A DNA stretch of 64,000 nt from NCBI GenBank assembly GCA_963971285.1, contig OZ020260.1, positions 7,660,798 through 7,724,797 of the forward strand, in the 5' to 3' direction. Origin of the DNA: Astropecten irregularis (taxonomy: Eukaryota; Echinodermata; Asteroidea; Paxillosida; Astropectinidae). Both the position numbers and the translations under genes were made by a program. Of the stretch, positions 12,713 through 23,965 are shown one piece after another; the stretch's first letter is position 1, and each line of letters starts with the position of its first letter. The notes beneath the pieces are model-generated. The model was not told the DNA's origin, searched no databases, and saw only the letters and a list, made by a program, of their open reading frames with translations.

Positions 12713-13066
12713 TATCATACTTTAGTTTTTTAACAAAGAAATACAAATTTATGGGCACAAATATCAAGACAGATACAGTAACAGTCTTCTGTGAAAATTT
12801 CAGTCCCATACGGTGCCCACTTTTTGAGAAAACAGTGAAAAACAGCCACAGTATTTCTTAAGTCTTTTCTCTTTTATTTTTGATCTTTTAAAAGATCAAA
12901 CAGATTTTCGGTCGTTGTTTTACTAATGTCTGGATAAATACACCATTTCAGGCGGAAATATTTTAACGGTGGTGATACCACCACCATCTTCATACCCTAT
13001 AAGTTATACGTAAATCTGTGAACATTTCTGTTTTGGTTTCTTACCAAAGTATGATACTACCTTTAA
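12713..13066 (-). mobile_element. Family A TTAA MITE, full length (354 bp)
   Basis: TTAA bounds both ends, with ends AAGGTAATATCATACTTTAG and AAGTATGATACTACCTTTAA. The order is complete: CAGTCCCATACGGTGCCCA, CACAGTATTTCTTAAG, central GATCTTTTAAAAGATC at about 12884, then the shared module. It is a good reference copy, only about 140 bp from the shortened copy. Confidence 0.85.
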
Positions 13067-13569
13067 GGCATGGAGGTCGGTGCGCGGCGCGGCTGTACGG
13101 TGCAACGGTTTCTCGAGCTTCAGTACCCGTGACCAAGGTGGAGAGACTCTTGACCGAAGACATGAGCCAATCTGAAATATAACCCTGGTTCGCTAGACAT
13201 GACCGCTAACGTTCCCAGGTGCCATGAACTGCAATCTCAATCTTGGACTAGCATTTTGTTACCTCGATTCCATCAGAATCTTTTGTCTCAGGTTTCACTG
13301 CAGATAGCGCTGGAGATGGCGTGATAACCATTAGGAGACACCTTCACAGAATGAGTCTTGGTTGGGATAACTCGTATCTGAATTTGTGCTACACCATTAT
13401 ATTGAGCCCATGCCAGGCAACGTTTAACACTTGCGTATCCTAGACAACATCACCTATATAGATTTGATAATTGCCACACCAATGATTCCCCTTTTGAAAT
13501 GTATTTTTCATACATGTCGGCGTGAAAACAGAATTTGCTTGTTCATGAGCTAGTGTGTACCATGTCACA
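13067..13569. other. No recognised gene or repeat
   Basis: Unique-looking sequence; nothing supported. Confidence 0.3.
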
Positions 13570-13795
13570 CCATGTTTATCTTTTAAAAGATCAAAAATAA
13601 AAGAGAAGATACTTAAGAAATATTGTGGCCGTTTTTCATTGTTTTTTCAAAAAGAGGGCACCGTATGGGACTGAAATTTTCACAAATAACTGTTACTGTG
13701 GGAATGAAATTTTCACAGATGACTGTTACTGTATCTTCCTTGATATTATTGCCCATGAATCTGCATTTCGTTGACAAGAACCTTGCTCATCATAC
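13570..13795 (+). mobile_element. Family A MITE fragment with an internal duplication
   Basis: The right half of family A starts at the palindrome GATCTTTTAAAAGATC-like sequence. The segment GAAATTTTCACAGATGACTG/TTACTGT occurs twice in tandem (about 13672 and 13707). Both terminal repeats are absent. The 74-codon frame here is not a gene. Confidence 0.7.
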
Positions 13796-13911
13796 TGGCT
13801 CTAGGATGCGGCTTTTAATCAATACAATAATCTTAAACCACAAATAACAATGGCTTCTGACTGCCAAACGAACACAGATAATTGACAATTGGGGTCACCA
13901 CAAACGTAGGG

Positions 13912-13986
13912 CTGGATTAGCTCAGTTGGTAGAGAGCGCATGTACGGTATTCAGGAGGTCGCTGATTCGAATCCCGCTCCAGTCAA
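13912..13986 (+). mobile_element. tRNA-like sequence (SINE head or tRNA pseudogene)
   Basis: About 75 bp with a 7-pair acceptor (GGCTGGA with TCCAGTC, one G-T), A-box TTAGCTCAGTTGG and B-box GATTCGAATCC. The anticodon arm does not form five pairs and the T stem has mismatches, so an active tRNA gene is unlikely. No SINE body was recognised downstream. Confidence 0.5.
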
Positions 13987-14639
13987 CTTTTCTTTGTTCA
14001 CATTTCAATGACTTAAAATTCAATCAGTTTCCCTTGTGGTTATTTTATGATTCGACTGATATCAATAAAGATTCCATAGGATATGTATGTATTTAAAACA
14101 GTTGATTAAAATGTGCATAACGGTTTTGTACAAGAGGTGTATGCAGCAATGTATACTTCCTAGGTTGGGGAAACAATTGTACCAGACAAAATGGCAGTAT
14201 AGGATTAGCACTGTGCCCCGATGGTGTATGTATTTAAACTCGGTGAACTGTCCTAATTTATGTATGGTGGAAACAAGTGGACACATTGAGGGGTTTGTTT
14301 ATCCCTGGCTCTGCTAGCTGTATGTTTACCTTTTCATATTTTGCCACTATACATACATATGCTAAAAGCATGCCACGGCCCTCGGCTGACTCTCGTGTGC
14401 ATAGCGTATAACCGTACTTCAGCTGTATAGTTCTATAATAGGCAGCAACCCGAGGTCTTAGCACACGCTGGAGCCATACAACCTTTTATCGTGATCTAAA
14501 TAGCGATTCTTGTATTGTACTATAATATACTGATGTAGATCTATAATGAAATTGGATCGAGGCTGGTTTTTTTCTTATTCTGTATAGCTCGCGAAAAACA
14601 AATGCAGGCGATGACTGAAAGCGATATGTTAGTAGCATA

Positions 14640-15007
14640 TTAAAGGTACAGTTTCTGTACAGGTTTGGTAACATCACCCAAACAGAAATGATCACAGATT
14701 TACTTATAACTTTCAGGATCATGAAGATGGTGCTGGTAGAAACATACCGTTAAAATATGTCCGTCTGAAATGGTTTGTTTATCTAGAAATAATAAAACAA
14801 TGACCGAAAACAGCTTTGATGGCCGGGGAAAGATTAAACCCATTCTTTGTGTGTTATACGAAAAACTGAGTTTTTACTATTTTCTCGTGACTCAGATATC
14901 TGATTGAGCTTAAATTTTCACAGGTTTTTCATTTCATGTACCTGCTGGATCAGGCAAAGTGCGAGTGCCGTTCAGTCACCTTTACCAATCATTTATTATA
15001 GCTTTAA
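14640..15007 (+). mobile_element. Family B TTAA MITE, full length (368 bp)
   Basis: TTAA lies at both ends (14640-14643 and 15004-15007). The left end TTAAAGGTACAGTTTCTG and the shared module (TATAACTTTCAGG, GAAGATGGTGCTGGTAG) are followed by the B right half (TTTTCTCGTGACTCAGATA). The left flank (14500-14640) and right flank (15090-15210) resemble each other. Confidence 0.8.
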
Positions 15008-15338
15008 AGGAGTAATGACTGAATATTAGAATGATAAGTAACATGCAGAGCATAAGCAGTGGTTTATATGCTAATTTATATGAGTACGCTAATATCGATT
15101 CTTGCATTATACAGATACTATAATTATGATAAAGGACCGAGACTGGATTTGTATTCACTAAATGGAATGCATTGATGGCTGATGGCTGAAAGCGATAAAA
15201 AATAGCATCGGAGGAATGACCCGGTGTTATGTAACTGGATATTGAAATGATAAATAACTTTCAGTGTATAGAGGCCTATAGCTTCGTTTATTATGCAAAT
15301 TATAATTTTCATTTGAAGTCTTTACTATAATTACAAAT

Positions 15339-15602
15339 GGGGTATTAGGGAGACACAATGTGTTTGAAAGTGGACATTAAGGAGGCATCAGGACTTAGGG
15401 AGACTTTTCAATGTCTCCCTAAGGTACCAGCTACCTTTTAAAGACATATTTTTGTTGTCCATATTTTAATAGAAGACATAGAATGCTCTCAATATGAACA
15501 TATGTCAATTTGAAGTTCATTGGTTTGGAGGATGTTTAGAAATAGGTAACGTTTGTGCACGACCCTATGGGAAAGTCTCCCTAAGGTCCCATCCTCGGTT
15601 AA
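15339..15602 (-). mobile_element. Family I repeat, copy 1
   Basis: It is the reverse complement of 19541-19820: both have GGGGTATTA next to GGGAGACA, GAATGCTCTC, ATATGTTCA motifs, and end in CATCCTCGGTT. AGGGAGAC motifs recur at both ends and inside as partial inverted repeats. The superfamily is not assigned. Confidence 0.6.
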
Positions 15603-18247
15603 GTCTATAGGCCCTATCTATTCCTTTTTTTTTGCTGTTACTTACAAAACGTACGGGTTGAAATATTGGTCATACCCTTCGTATTTCAGTATCATGACCT
15701 TGAAAGTATTCTCTCTTTCTGAAGAGCGAAATTGGCGTAATTGTAAAATGGCCTCTAAAGGCACAGGCTCGAAATTCTTTACATATCAAACTGAAGTCTT
15801 TTGGTTTGCGGCTGCTCTGGAAGTCGATATCTTGAAGCTATAGTTGTTTATAGGCCCATGCTGCAGCTCCTGTGTCATATGCCTGTGACTGACTGTATTA
15901 AATTGATGTTAAACATCCTGCTACCTTCTCAAATGAAAGTATCATAGAAAATAATACATTGCTATTCTATACATTTCCTGCAGATTCAAATACATGATGC
16001 AGTTTTCATATGAACAAGCCCGTAGCAGTCTTTTTGTGCCGTGTAAAGCATGTTCCATACAAACATTCTTCAACAGCTCTTAACGGGTTTTTTTTTTGGT
16101 CAAACCTCATGCGAGCCTCAGAAGTGGCGTAGCCTCAGGCTGGCACAAGTCAGTTCAAGACGCATTATTTTCAGTTTTGTCCAAGTCAAGTCAGAAAGTC
16201 AATTTCCTGAAGTCACATGAGACAATTGACACTCCCCGTCATTCTCCATAAAGGAACACCTTTATCGCTTTTAAATCTTGGCATAATATTCTCTATAGAG
16301 TCTAAATTCATTGCCATTACAAAAATGTGGATGTTGTGTTCAAGTATTCAGATGCACATTTTCTAGCTGCGTTCAGCATCTTGTGGTTTAGTCAATGCAA
16401 AGAATGTTAATTGACGGCGTGTACAATAATTCGTTCGTCTAGACTTCGCACGTGTGTCTAAGTCATGTCACGAGAATATAATTATTGATTGAAGTCAATA
16501 AATTTACAAGTCAAAAGAGAAATGTGAGTCGACGTGGACTCGACTCCAAATACTATTCAGACGTAAGGTTAAACCTTGAAACTGTCTCAATGGGGCCTGC
16601 TATGGCGCTATTAAATGCATTTGGACGGCGTTGGAAAGCTACTCGAAAAGTTTGACTAAACATAGGGCAGAATAGGCAAGGGTATCATGTCTTTATTATC
16701 AGCCCGCGTAAACGCAGGGAGGCAGTTTGGTTTTTGGTGGACGAGATTTTAACACCTGCGACTGCGGGCTAGGATAGCCACTGGCTGTAGAAGCAACCCA
16801 CGGGGGATCCTTCAGTTTCATTCACAGGATATGACGTCATTATCCCCACCCCTAAGGAAATAAAGACTCTTCCTCATTGAAACCCGATCGCTTTGTCCAT
16901 TCCTTTAATCACTCCAAATTTTCCGCAGCAAATTTACCCTGGAACCCATTCGCTGAATGTACCCCCAAGGCTCAGTATTCTTGTTGTTGTGGGGATGTTC
17001 TCTCTTCATACATTCAGCGTGGAGTGTTATTGAGATTGGCTTTTTGCACGACGGAAGCATCTCTACTGAATCAGGGCATGGAGCTATGATCTGACCAGAT
17101 AATAGCAGGCCCAACAATCACCATGGATACAAACATCTGCGTCATTATGGCGAATCGCCGCTAAAGTGTTGTGTTGTTATTCATCAGCGATTTTGTTGGG
17201 CGTTTGGGGAAAAGAGAAGTTGGAATCGATCACGGATGTTAGGCCGGAGAGCCCCTGTCACTGCAATCAAGCATGCTTTGCTGACAATTCACCGTCTCAA
17301 AGGAACCGGTCCGTAAGTGACTGAGACAAAACACACGCACAAAAAATTCCCATGGATAAGTGCGCCCGAAAATGCCACGTGCATTACGCGTACAAACCGC
17401 TCGATTCAAGAAGATTAATTGACCGATATTTTTTCTGACATCTGTGCATTAGAATTAGTGTCTCGACATAGTCTGCCGCCAGTTCTTATCTAGATATCTA
17501 CACGCTGGGACGATATTTCTCCCTTTGATCAAGTTAAGGAGTTTGATGTCTATCTGTCAATTTGGACATTTGCCAAATATGAGGTCACCTAGGTCTCATC
17601 GGACCATGAGCACGGCCCGTGTTCAATATTCTCTTACAAAGTCCAAACAAAAGATCGTGTTGCCTCAATGAAACATCTACTGTGGATTCACCTCCTGTCA
17701 TCACTGTGTATTTTATGTATTATGTACAGGCTCGATTCGTTCGCATTGTTGGCTGCACAATTTTACCGGACCTGGAAGGACACTAATAAAATGCCACACA
17801 AAAGCTCAATATAATTCGGTACGACTGATCGTTACAATCGAATTATCTTTGATTTTTTTAAGTGGAACTTATGAACAAATTGCTGTTTTTCCCTCATGAA
17901 AAACAAAACCCAAGCACCGCCAGGTTGTATCCATCGTTGATGCTTTTCCATTCGAAAACACTTAAGTTGCTTCTAACCACTTCTGTTGATTTGACAAGTC
18001 TTGACAGTTTGGAAGTTGTCCAATGAGAGAAGGCCCATAACATTTTCATCGTGCAAAGGTCCAATAAAGCAATCTGTTCTATACTTACAACATTTTTCAC
18101 GATACTGTATTTTATTTTGTACCTAGCGGTGCGCTGCCATGCATTCATCAAAATAGACCACTGGAATCAATGGCTATAGTTGGGAGTTGGGACTCCGTAC
18201 TTACGCAACTGGCAGAGCTGTCGTTCACGTTATAAAGTTTTAAACTA
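15603..18247. other. 2.6 kb with one small inverted repeat and no gene seen
   Basis: A short inverted repeat (AGCCCGCGTAAACGCAGG against CCTGCGACTGCGGGCT) spans 16702-16774 and may be a tiny MITE. Frames at 15553-15843 (+), 16877-17089 (+) and 18151-17894 (-) have no recognisable domain. Confidence 0.3.
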
Positions 18248-18603
18248 TTAAAGGTAGTATCATACTTTGGTAAGAAACCGAAACAGAAATCCTGAACTTA
18301 CAGGGTATGAAGATGCATGGTGGTGGTAGAAACATACCGTTACAATTTTTCCGCCTGAAAAGGTGTATTTATCCACAAACTAGTAAAACAACGACCGAAA
18401 ATCTTTTTGCTCTTTTAAAAGATCAGAAATAAAAGAGAAAAGACTTAAGAAATACTGTGGCCGTTTTTCATTGTTTCTTGAAAAAGTGGGCACCGTAAGG
18501 GACTGAAATTTTCACAGATGAGTGTTACTGTATCTGCCTGAATATTTCTGCCCATGAATCTGTATTTCTTTGACCAACAACCAAACTATGGTATTACCTT
18601 TAA
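18248..18603 (+). mobile_element. Family A TTAA MITE, full length (356 bp)
   Basis: It starts TTAAAGGTAGTATCATAC and ends GGTATTACCTTTAA. Central TCTTTTAAAAGATC lies at about 18411. The left module is intact apart from a small loss before CTTACAGGGTATGAAG. No coding capacity. Confidence 0.85.
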
Positions 18604-19047
18604 TGGTTAACTTTCTCTTTTAAGAGGACTAGGGTACAACTTTAACCGCTTAGTCGTGGTACATCGTTTGTGATGTTCGTCATAAAATAAAGAACTATTT
18701 AAGTTATAGCAACTTTTACTTGTTTTAAGGTCTGTCGACCTATGTTTCCGTCGACAGAGTAGCGCTCAAGTTATTTGAAAATGTGGGCCCAATTCCATCC
18801 ATCTGTCTGATCGACTATAATGTCATAGTGCCGATTTGTTTGTCAAGTTCAAATCGCTTTATTTGTTCACCGCTCTCCCCGTCTACCTTTGAGTCTGTTT
18901 ACCTGTAGACCTGCCGGTATCCTTTGACCGACATCTGTCGACCTGTTTTCAAAATGACTGTCCACACAGACCTCGTTTACCAAGTAGCACGACAACTTTT
19001 TATTGGCAGAGCCTCTCCTAGATTGACCTTTGCCTAACCCGTTTAAG
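18604..19047. other. No recognised gene or repeat
   Basis: Unique-looking sequence. The -strand frame 19088-18867 has no domain. Confidence 0.3.
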
Positions 19048-19170
19048 GCCAGGGATGGCTCAGTTACTACCGTGCCCGACTGACCCATATTTATTTAGCC
19101 CAATTAGATTATACATGGTGGCAGTTGAACGTATAAGCAGCAGGGTTCGGGTCCAGCACATAACACGATT
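19048..19170 (+). mobile_element. Possible tRNA-like SINE head
   Basis: GGCCAGGGATGGCTCAGTTA resembles an acceptor and A-box, and GCAGGGTTCGGGTCCAGC resembles a B-box, but they are about 80 bp apart. That spacing suggests an insertion or decay. No second copy in the window supports it. Confidence 0.3.
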
Positions 19171-19406
19171 GCTCCTCGGTCGTGTTTCTCGTATTTCAAC
19201 CTTCTTAAGGATCCGATTGGATACTAAAATGCCAGACAGCATGAAGGAGCCCCAGATATACAGAAGTGGAAAGAGTTATGACAGCTTGTGATATGAACCG
19301 TGCTGGAGATGGGAGATAAACTTAATGTTATCAAATCTTACCACACAGGAACGTGTGGCTCAGGTATAATACGTTACCACAGCAGTGTGGTTTATAGCTT
19401 TGCTTT

Positions 19407-19526
19407 GGGCCTGTTTGTTTAATGCCCAGGATCACGAATCTTGAGGATCCGGATCCCATTTTAGCGTACCATGCATAGGACGTGGATCCCTAAATCTGGG
19501 ATCCTTTGCGTTAAACAAACAGGCCC
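19407..19526. mobile_element. Family H MITE (120 bp)
   Basis: The ends GGGCCTGTTTGTTTAA and TTAAACAAACAGGCCC are inverted copies, flanked by TTT on both sides. The interior carries several GGATCC palindromes (GATCCGGATCCCATTTTAGC) shared with copies at 40685 and 51079. A 3-bp duplication suggests a Harbinger-type origin. Confidence 0.75.
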
Positions 19527-19540
19527 TTTGATAATGATAA

Positions 19541-19820
19541 TAACCGAGGATGGATACTTAGGGAGACATACCCATAGGGTTGTGCACAAACTTTACTTAC
19601 CTATTTCTAAACATCATCCAAACCAATGAACTTGAAATTGACATATGTTCATACCGAGAGCATTCTCTGCCTCTAAATATGGACAATAAAAATATGGACA
19701 ATAAAAATATGTCTTTAAAGGGTAGCTGATACCTTAGGGAGACATTGAAAAGTCTTGCTAAGTCTCGATTTCTCCCTAATGTCCACTTTTAGACGCTAAC
19801 TTGTCTCCCTATAATACCCC
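19541..19820 (+). mobile_element. Family I repeat, copy 2
   Basis: It is about 280 bp and the reverse of 15339-15602. It includes a small tandem duplication of AAAATATGGACAAT (about 19674-19705). It starts only 14 bp after family H. Confidence 0.6.
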
Positions 19821-19867
19821 GTGTATAATGGAAAAGTAAAACCATTACTTTTGAGTCTTGTTCCGTT

Positions 19868-20050
19868 TGGAAACATCTGCTTGGGATTCGGGTTCGGGTT
19901 CAGCCTCATTTTTTGTTTTGTTACACATCCAATGAAAACTAACAGGAATCAAAGTAGAGACATTCGGGCTTCGGTTCCGGAGTGGAAATTTGTTTTGAAA
20001 TGGAAAACGAAGTTTCAGTGTCAAACGAAAACCACAACCTGCACCATGTT
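19868..20050 (+). mobile_element. Family F fragment, diverged
   Basis: GGTTCGGGTTCAGCCTC, AATCAAAGTAGAGAC, GGCTTCGGTTCCGG and GAAAACGAAGTTTCAG are degenerate versions of family F end and interior blocks. Boundaries are uncertain. Confidence 0.35.
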
Positions 20051-20097
20051 TGCAGCGGTGTGATGTTGTGTAGCGCCCTCTCAGGAATGTGGCACAT

Positions 20098-20242
20098 GGG
20101 GTCAATTTCACCAAACTCGTAACTTACTATCAATCGTAAGACTTTTGATGCATTGAAGTCCTACGTGGGATGGGCGCCTACGATGGGTTATCCTTCGTAA
20201 CTCGAGTTACGATTGATCGCAGGGCTTCGTGATATCGACCCC
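20098..20242 (+). mobile_element. Family D MITE, copy 1
   Basis: The left end GGGGTCAATTTCACCAAAC and the right end GATATCGACCCC are inverted. The interior has CGTAACTTACTATCAATCG and CTACGTGGGATGG, shared with three other copies. GATCGTAAC-type motifs repeat inside. Confidence 0.7.
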
Positions 20243-20727
20243 GGGGTAGTAGTGCTACGTGCTACGTCCATGAAAAGTGTATGCCACAACACAGTATTCT
20301 TCTACCACTACCCAAGCAATGTACCTGTGTAGTCTCCACGCATGTACCTGTACTTCTTCATTGAAGGTATATACTACTTTCTTGCAGGGATATTTTATTA
20401 GTTATTCGTAAAATTTATATTGTAACACCTTCATTGGGTACACTTCATGTCTGCATTTCGTTTATACAGTTACTATACTTTTAGGTCTACATCTGTAAAT
20501 GCGGATGTATGAACTACCTCCAAGCTGGCACATGCACTTGCATTTATACTATTTCAATGACAATATCTCAACGACATTGTTGCAGATATTTTATACTACC
20601 TTCATGGAAGTATTTGCAATAACAGTATACTACTTCCATGGAGGTATACGTTATCACATGCTACCATCATCATGTATAATATATGCACTACGTACCTCAA
20701 GGAAAAGTTCAGTATGAACGCATTTTC
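20243..20727. repeat. Degenerate TATACTAC-CTTCATGGAAG motif cluster
   Basis: Imperfect copies of a partly palindromic unit (TATACTACCTTCATGGAAGT at about 20591, TATACTACTTCCATGGAGGT at about 20627, a weaker one near 20357) lie in this interval. The rest is unassigned. Confidence 0.3.
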
Positions 20728-20880
20728 AAAATAAGGTAGGTTTGCGGTGACACCATGTAATCTCTTCTGTGAGAGTGTGTGGTTTCTTCTCAGAACCACA
20801 CATTATCACAGAAGAGATTACATAGTATCACCGCAAACCTACCTTATTTTACTACATCCACCATGCATAGCTTCAAGTCA
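20728..20880. repeat. Long hairpin of two K-type sequences
   Basis: Two arms of about 57 bp face each other across a loop of roughly 8 bp. The left arm contains AAAATAAGGTAGGTTTGCGG and the right arm contains CCGCAAACCTACCTTATTTT. The right arm continues into CCACCATGCATAGCTTCAAG, found also at 4241 and, diverged, at 60799. Because the arms are near-identical, both strands translate to similar peptides. It could be a head-to-head insertion pair or a foldback element. Confidence 0.6.
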
Positions 20881-21309
20881 AAGTATTTAACAAAGGTTTC
20901 ATTTGGTTTGTTTTGTCTCTTAGTTTTCTCTTTTATGATGAGGACACAGTGTCATGTTCATAAAAATCGAATTAGATGAATTAAAAGTTAAACATCTTAT
21001 ATAATCTAAACAGATATTTGAAGCGGCAACACAAGGCCTCCGTACGACCCGTATCTTGGCTTTACATGCAGTAGAAATCTTTTTACCATTCCCCTTTTCT
21101 CAGAACACAAGAAAGGATTGGACCCACCCCAAGAGGGCGCTGTGACAAAATCAAGCAAATATTTGGTTGCGTCGCATCAACGTATGGCAGTCGCATTATT
21201 AGGCTTAGGAACACGCTTGTCTAACGGGGTAAATGTTTACTCGAATGATCAAGTTTGCTCTGTCGTCTTCTGAAAACCGACTAAGGGATATGACATTCCG
21301 CCCTTAGCA

Positions 21310-21470
21310 CACTTGAAATATTCACAGACTTACCTATAACTTTCAGGGTATGAAGATGGTGCTGGTAGAAACAAACCATTGAAATAATTTTGCCTGAAAT
21401 GGTGTATTTATCCAGAAGTTAGCAAAACAAAGGCAGAAAACAGTTTTGATCTCGGGGTAAGATCAAAACC
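21310..21470 (+). mobile_element. Family B fragment, left module only
   Basis: Contains TATAACTTTCAGGGTATGAA, GATGGTGCTGGTAGAAAC, GAAATGGTGTATTTATCCAG and GATCTCGGGGTAAGATC. Both ends are missing. Confidence 0.65.
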
Positions 21471-21509
21471 AATGTTTATAAGAAAAGCACTTTTTAGCAC
21501 TTTTCTCTT

Positions 21510-21625
21510 TTAAAGGTAATATCATACTTTGATTTTTGTCAAAGAAATACAGACCCATGGGCAACAATATCTAGGAAGATACAGTAACAGTCATCCGTGG
21601 AAATTTCAGTCTCATACGATCAGAA
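21510..21625 (-). mobile_element. Family A left-end fragment
   Basis: TTAAAGGTAATATCATACTT starts the fragment and homology ends after TCAGTCTCATACG. It stops just before the 2.3-kb element and does not resume after it. Confidence 0.65.
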
Positions 21626-22941
21626 AATGGTATGGACAACGAAAAGGCCCCTTAATCGTAGGCTATAGGTGTAGAGGTTATTTCTGCCCCCCCCCCCCCC
21701 TCAAAACGAGTCCGCGCGGACACATTTACGCCGCTGTGGCCATATACAGCTGTCCGCGGGGACACGTTCACATGGATGAATCTGTCCCCCTCAGATTATA
21801 TCTGTCTCCCTCCAAAGGATAATTGTGTCCCCCGGTTAGATTGGTCCCACACCTCGTGATACGTAACCAGTCTACCACCCAGACTACGTTAGTGCATTTT
21901 ACATTGTTTTAAGGCAGGGTGCGTAGAAGGATGAATTTAATGCTCTTTTAGATCACGTCAAAGATGATGAACTGTGGATTTCTATACGTGGACGGATCGC
22001 GGATCGGCTGTGCGTGATCGGCCATAGTTGGGATAGTATAGTAATGTACATTGTTGTAATAGGCCTACATTAAACTGCTTGGACTACGCGCATTATTCGC
22101 GGTTGAAATGCTGCAACATCAACATAGCTCCAAAGTCCACGATACTCGCGTAATCGGAGAGGGCTATTTTGTGGTTTAGCATGAATCTTTTTCTATTTCT
22201 ACCTCCATGGTTTTACTCTCGATCTCGATTCATGGTTATACTGCTGATGATAGTGTTGGGAAATTACATGTGAGGCCATAAATAAATGTTGATTAGGCCT
22301 ACCGTACTATTTTATTTTTCACTTAAGCCTCAGGCCTGGAAATTAATTCTGAGCTTGGAATTAAAAAGAATTACATAACAGTGTTTGAATCATGTCACAC
22401 GTACACATTAGAAATACTAGGACTAACAAAACTTACATTATTTTTGTTTAATGATTATAAACAACAGTCAATTACATGTAATTTACTAATTAATTCATAG
22501 GAAATATAAATCAGGGCCATATTTCATGACTCTGCAATGTTCCCCATTCTACTCACACGTACGTACACTACTAACAGGGCTAGTGCTGAATTTATGCTAG
22601 TCGAGCATGCAGAAAATCCTTAGTTACACTGACTTCATCTATAGTCATACAACTGAAAATTCCTTGCTAATCCATGAAATAGGATTTATAGGATTAAGTT
22701 AAATTTTACTATGATTCATTTTCATTTTTCTGTGAGTGTAAGCGTCAATTCTATGCTCAGGGTAATTCCGAAGAGCCATATGAAATTAGGCCCCGAGTGC
22801 ATAAGAATGGTGACAAAAGTTAGCTGGGAAAAGCACTGAACATCGTTTTAATTGGTCCAATCATAATTTTATGAATACTAATACTATATATGGCATTTGT
22901 TTGACATCATTAATAAATTAAAACACTAAAGTCAAAAAGGC

Positions 22942-23054
22942 TGGAGGAGTCATCTTGGTTTTAGGATGTCGATCGTCATCACGTGATAAATTATCTGAGG
23001 CTGTCGTCATCTTGATTTTAAGAAGTCAAAATCCCGTGATAAATTATCTCATGA
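22942..23054 (+). repeat. Imperfect 60-bp direct duplication
   Basis: GTCATCTTGGTTTTAGGATG and GTCATCTTGATTTTAAGAAG begin two units that both run into CGTGATAAATTATCT. The duplication is inside the 2.3-kb element. Confidence 0.5.
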
Positions 23055-23107
23055 TGTGCAACAAAAAGCACAGAAAATACGCAGTTTGTGCCCCCCCCCC
23101 CATAAAA

Positions 23108-23185
23108 GGATACAATAATAATTTATTTTTTATAGCGCTCTACATTAAAATCTCCAAACGCTTTACAATTAAAACCATTTAAAAC
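23108..23185 (+). mobile_element. SINE-like fragment (TATAGCGCT motif)
   Basis: ATAATAATTTATTTTTTATAG followed by CGCTCTAC and CCAAACGCTTTACAATT resembles a motif I know from SINE tails in invertebrates. No tRNA head is attached. Confidence 0.4.
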
Positions 23186-23965
23186 ACTACAAACAATGGG
23201 CTCAGCATAATTGCCACCGGAATAAAGTTGTTCTTTAAAAGTTCTTTTCATTCCCCTCCTGTCTCCTTCTTTGCTAACGTTCCACTGACATTATGATGAT
23301 TTTGTATAAATTGATTGATATTTTCTGACTGCTTAAACAGCTTAATACAAGCATGGAGGTAGAAATAGGGGCAGAGGAACACCCCTGTTCTTCTCAGTTG
23401 GAATGTAAGTTAGCTGTTTTCACTACTATAAATCATGTTAGTTCCGCTGGTTTCCTTTCTCCCCACACGCCATCCAAGCACCTTTTATGACAAAACCATG
23501 TGGGCTTCGTGATTAAAACGATTGCATGCGAGGATTTTGTTTATGTGCAATCACGTATCGTGTGAAAGAGCATGATGGGCCGTTTGCTACTGTCTGTACA
23601 CTGTACATGTGGTAAAGCGTATACGATACGTTATGGTTATACGGATACACGCTTTGAGTTTGAGACTAGACACGACTCAGTCGTTGCCGTGACTTTTCTC
23701 ACCTTCAGGTGCACCCACGTGAATTTTATTTCAATCAATGGTTAAAAAGCAGTCAAAATGCATATCTAATTATGGTTTAATTCATTTAATAGCACGGGAA
23801 TATCACATTATCCATGAACAACCAGGGAGGACACAAATTACATGGAGGGGGACAGGTTAAGTGCAGGGGGGACATAATTAACACGGCGGGGGACAATTTT
23901 AGCTGGCTGAATCTGTCCGGGGGGACACGTTTTGAGGGGGGACAGATATAACCTTTACATAGGCC

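Larger units (their letters stand above)
21665..23965. mobile_element. 2.3-kb element with GTCCCC-rich inverted ends
   Basis: The left end has GTAGAGGTTATTTCTG, a C run and CTCAAAACGAGTCC. The right end, read in reverse, has GTAAAGGTTATATCTG, CCCCCC and CTCAAAACGTGTCC. Inward of both, GTCCCCC motifs recur every 20-30 bp for about 150 bp, as in subterminal transposase-binding arrays. No transposase frame is visible inside. The exact termini and target duplication are unresolved. Confidence 0.6.

Noticed and set aside
13912-13986. Functional tRNA gene
   Set aside because: The acceptor pairs well, but the anticodon arm cannot form and the T stem has mismatches.
23111-23170. Complete SINE
   Set aside because: Only the tail-like TATAGCGCT block is present, without a tRNA head.
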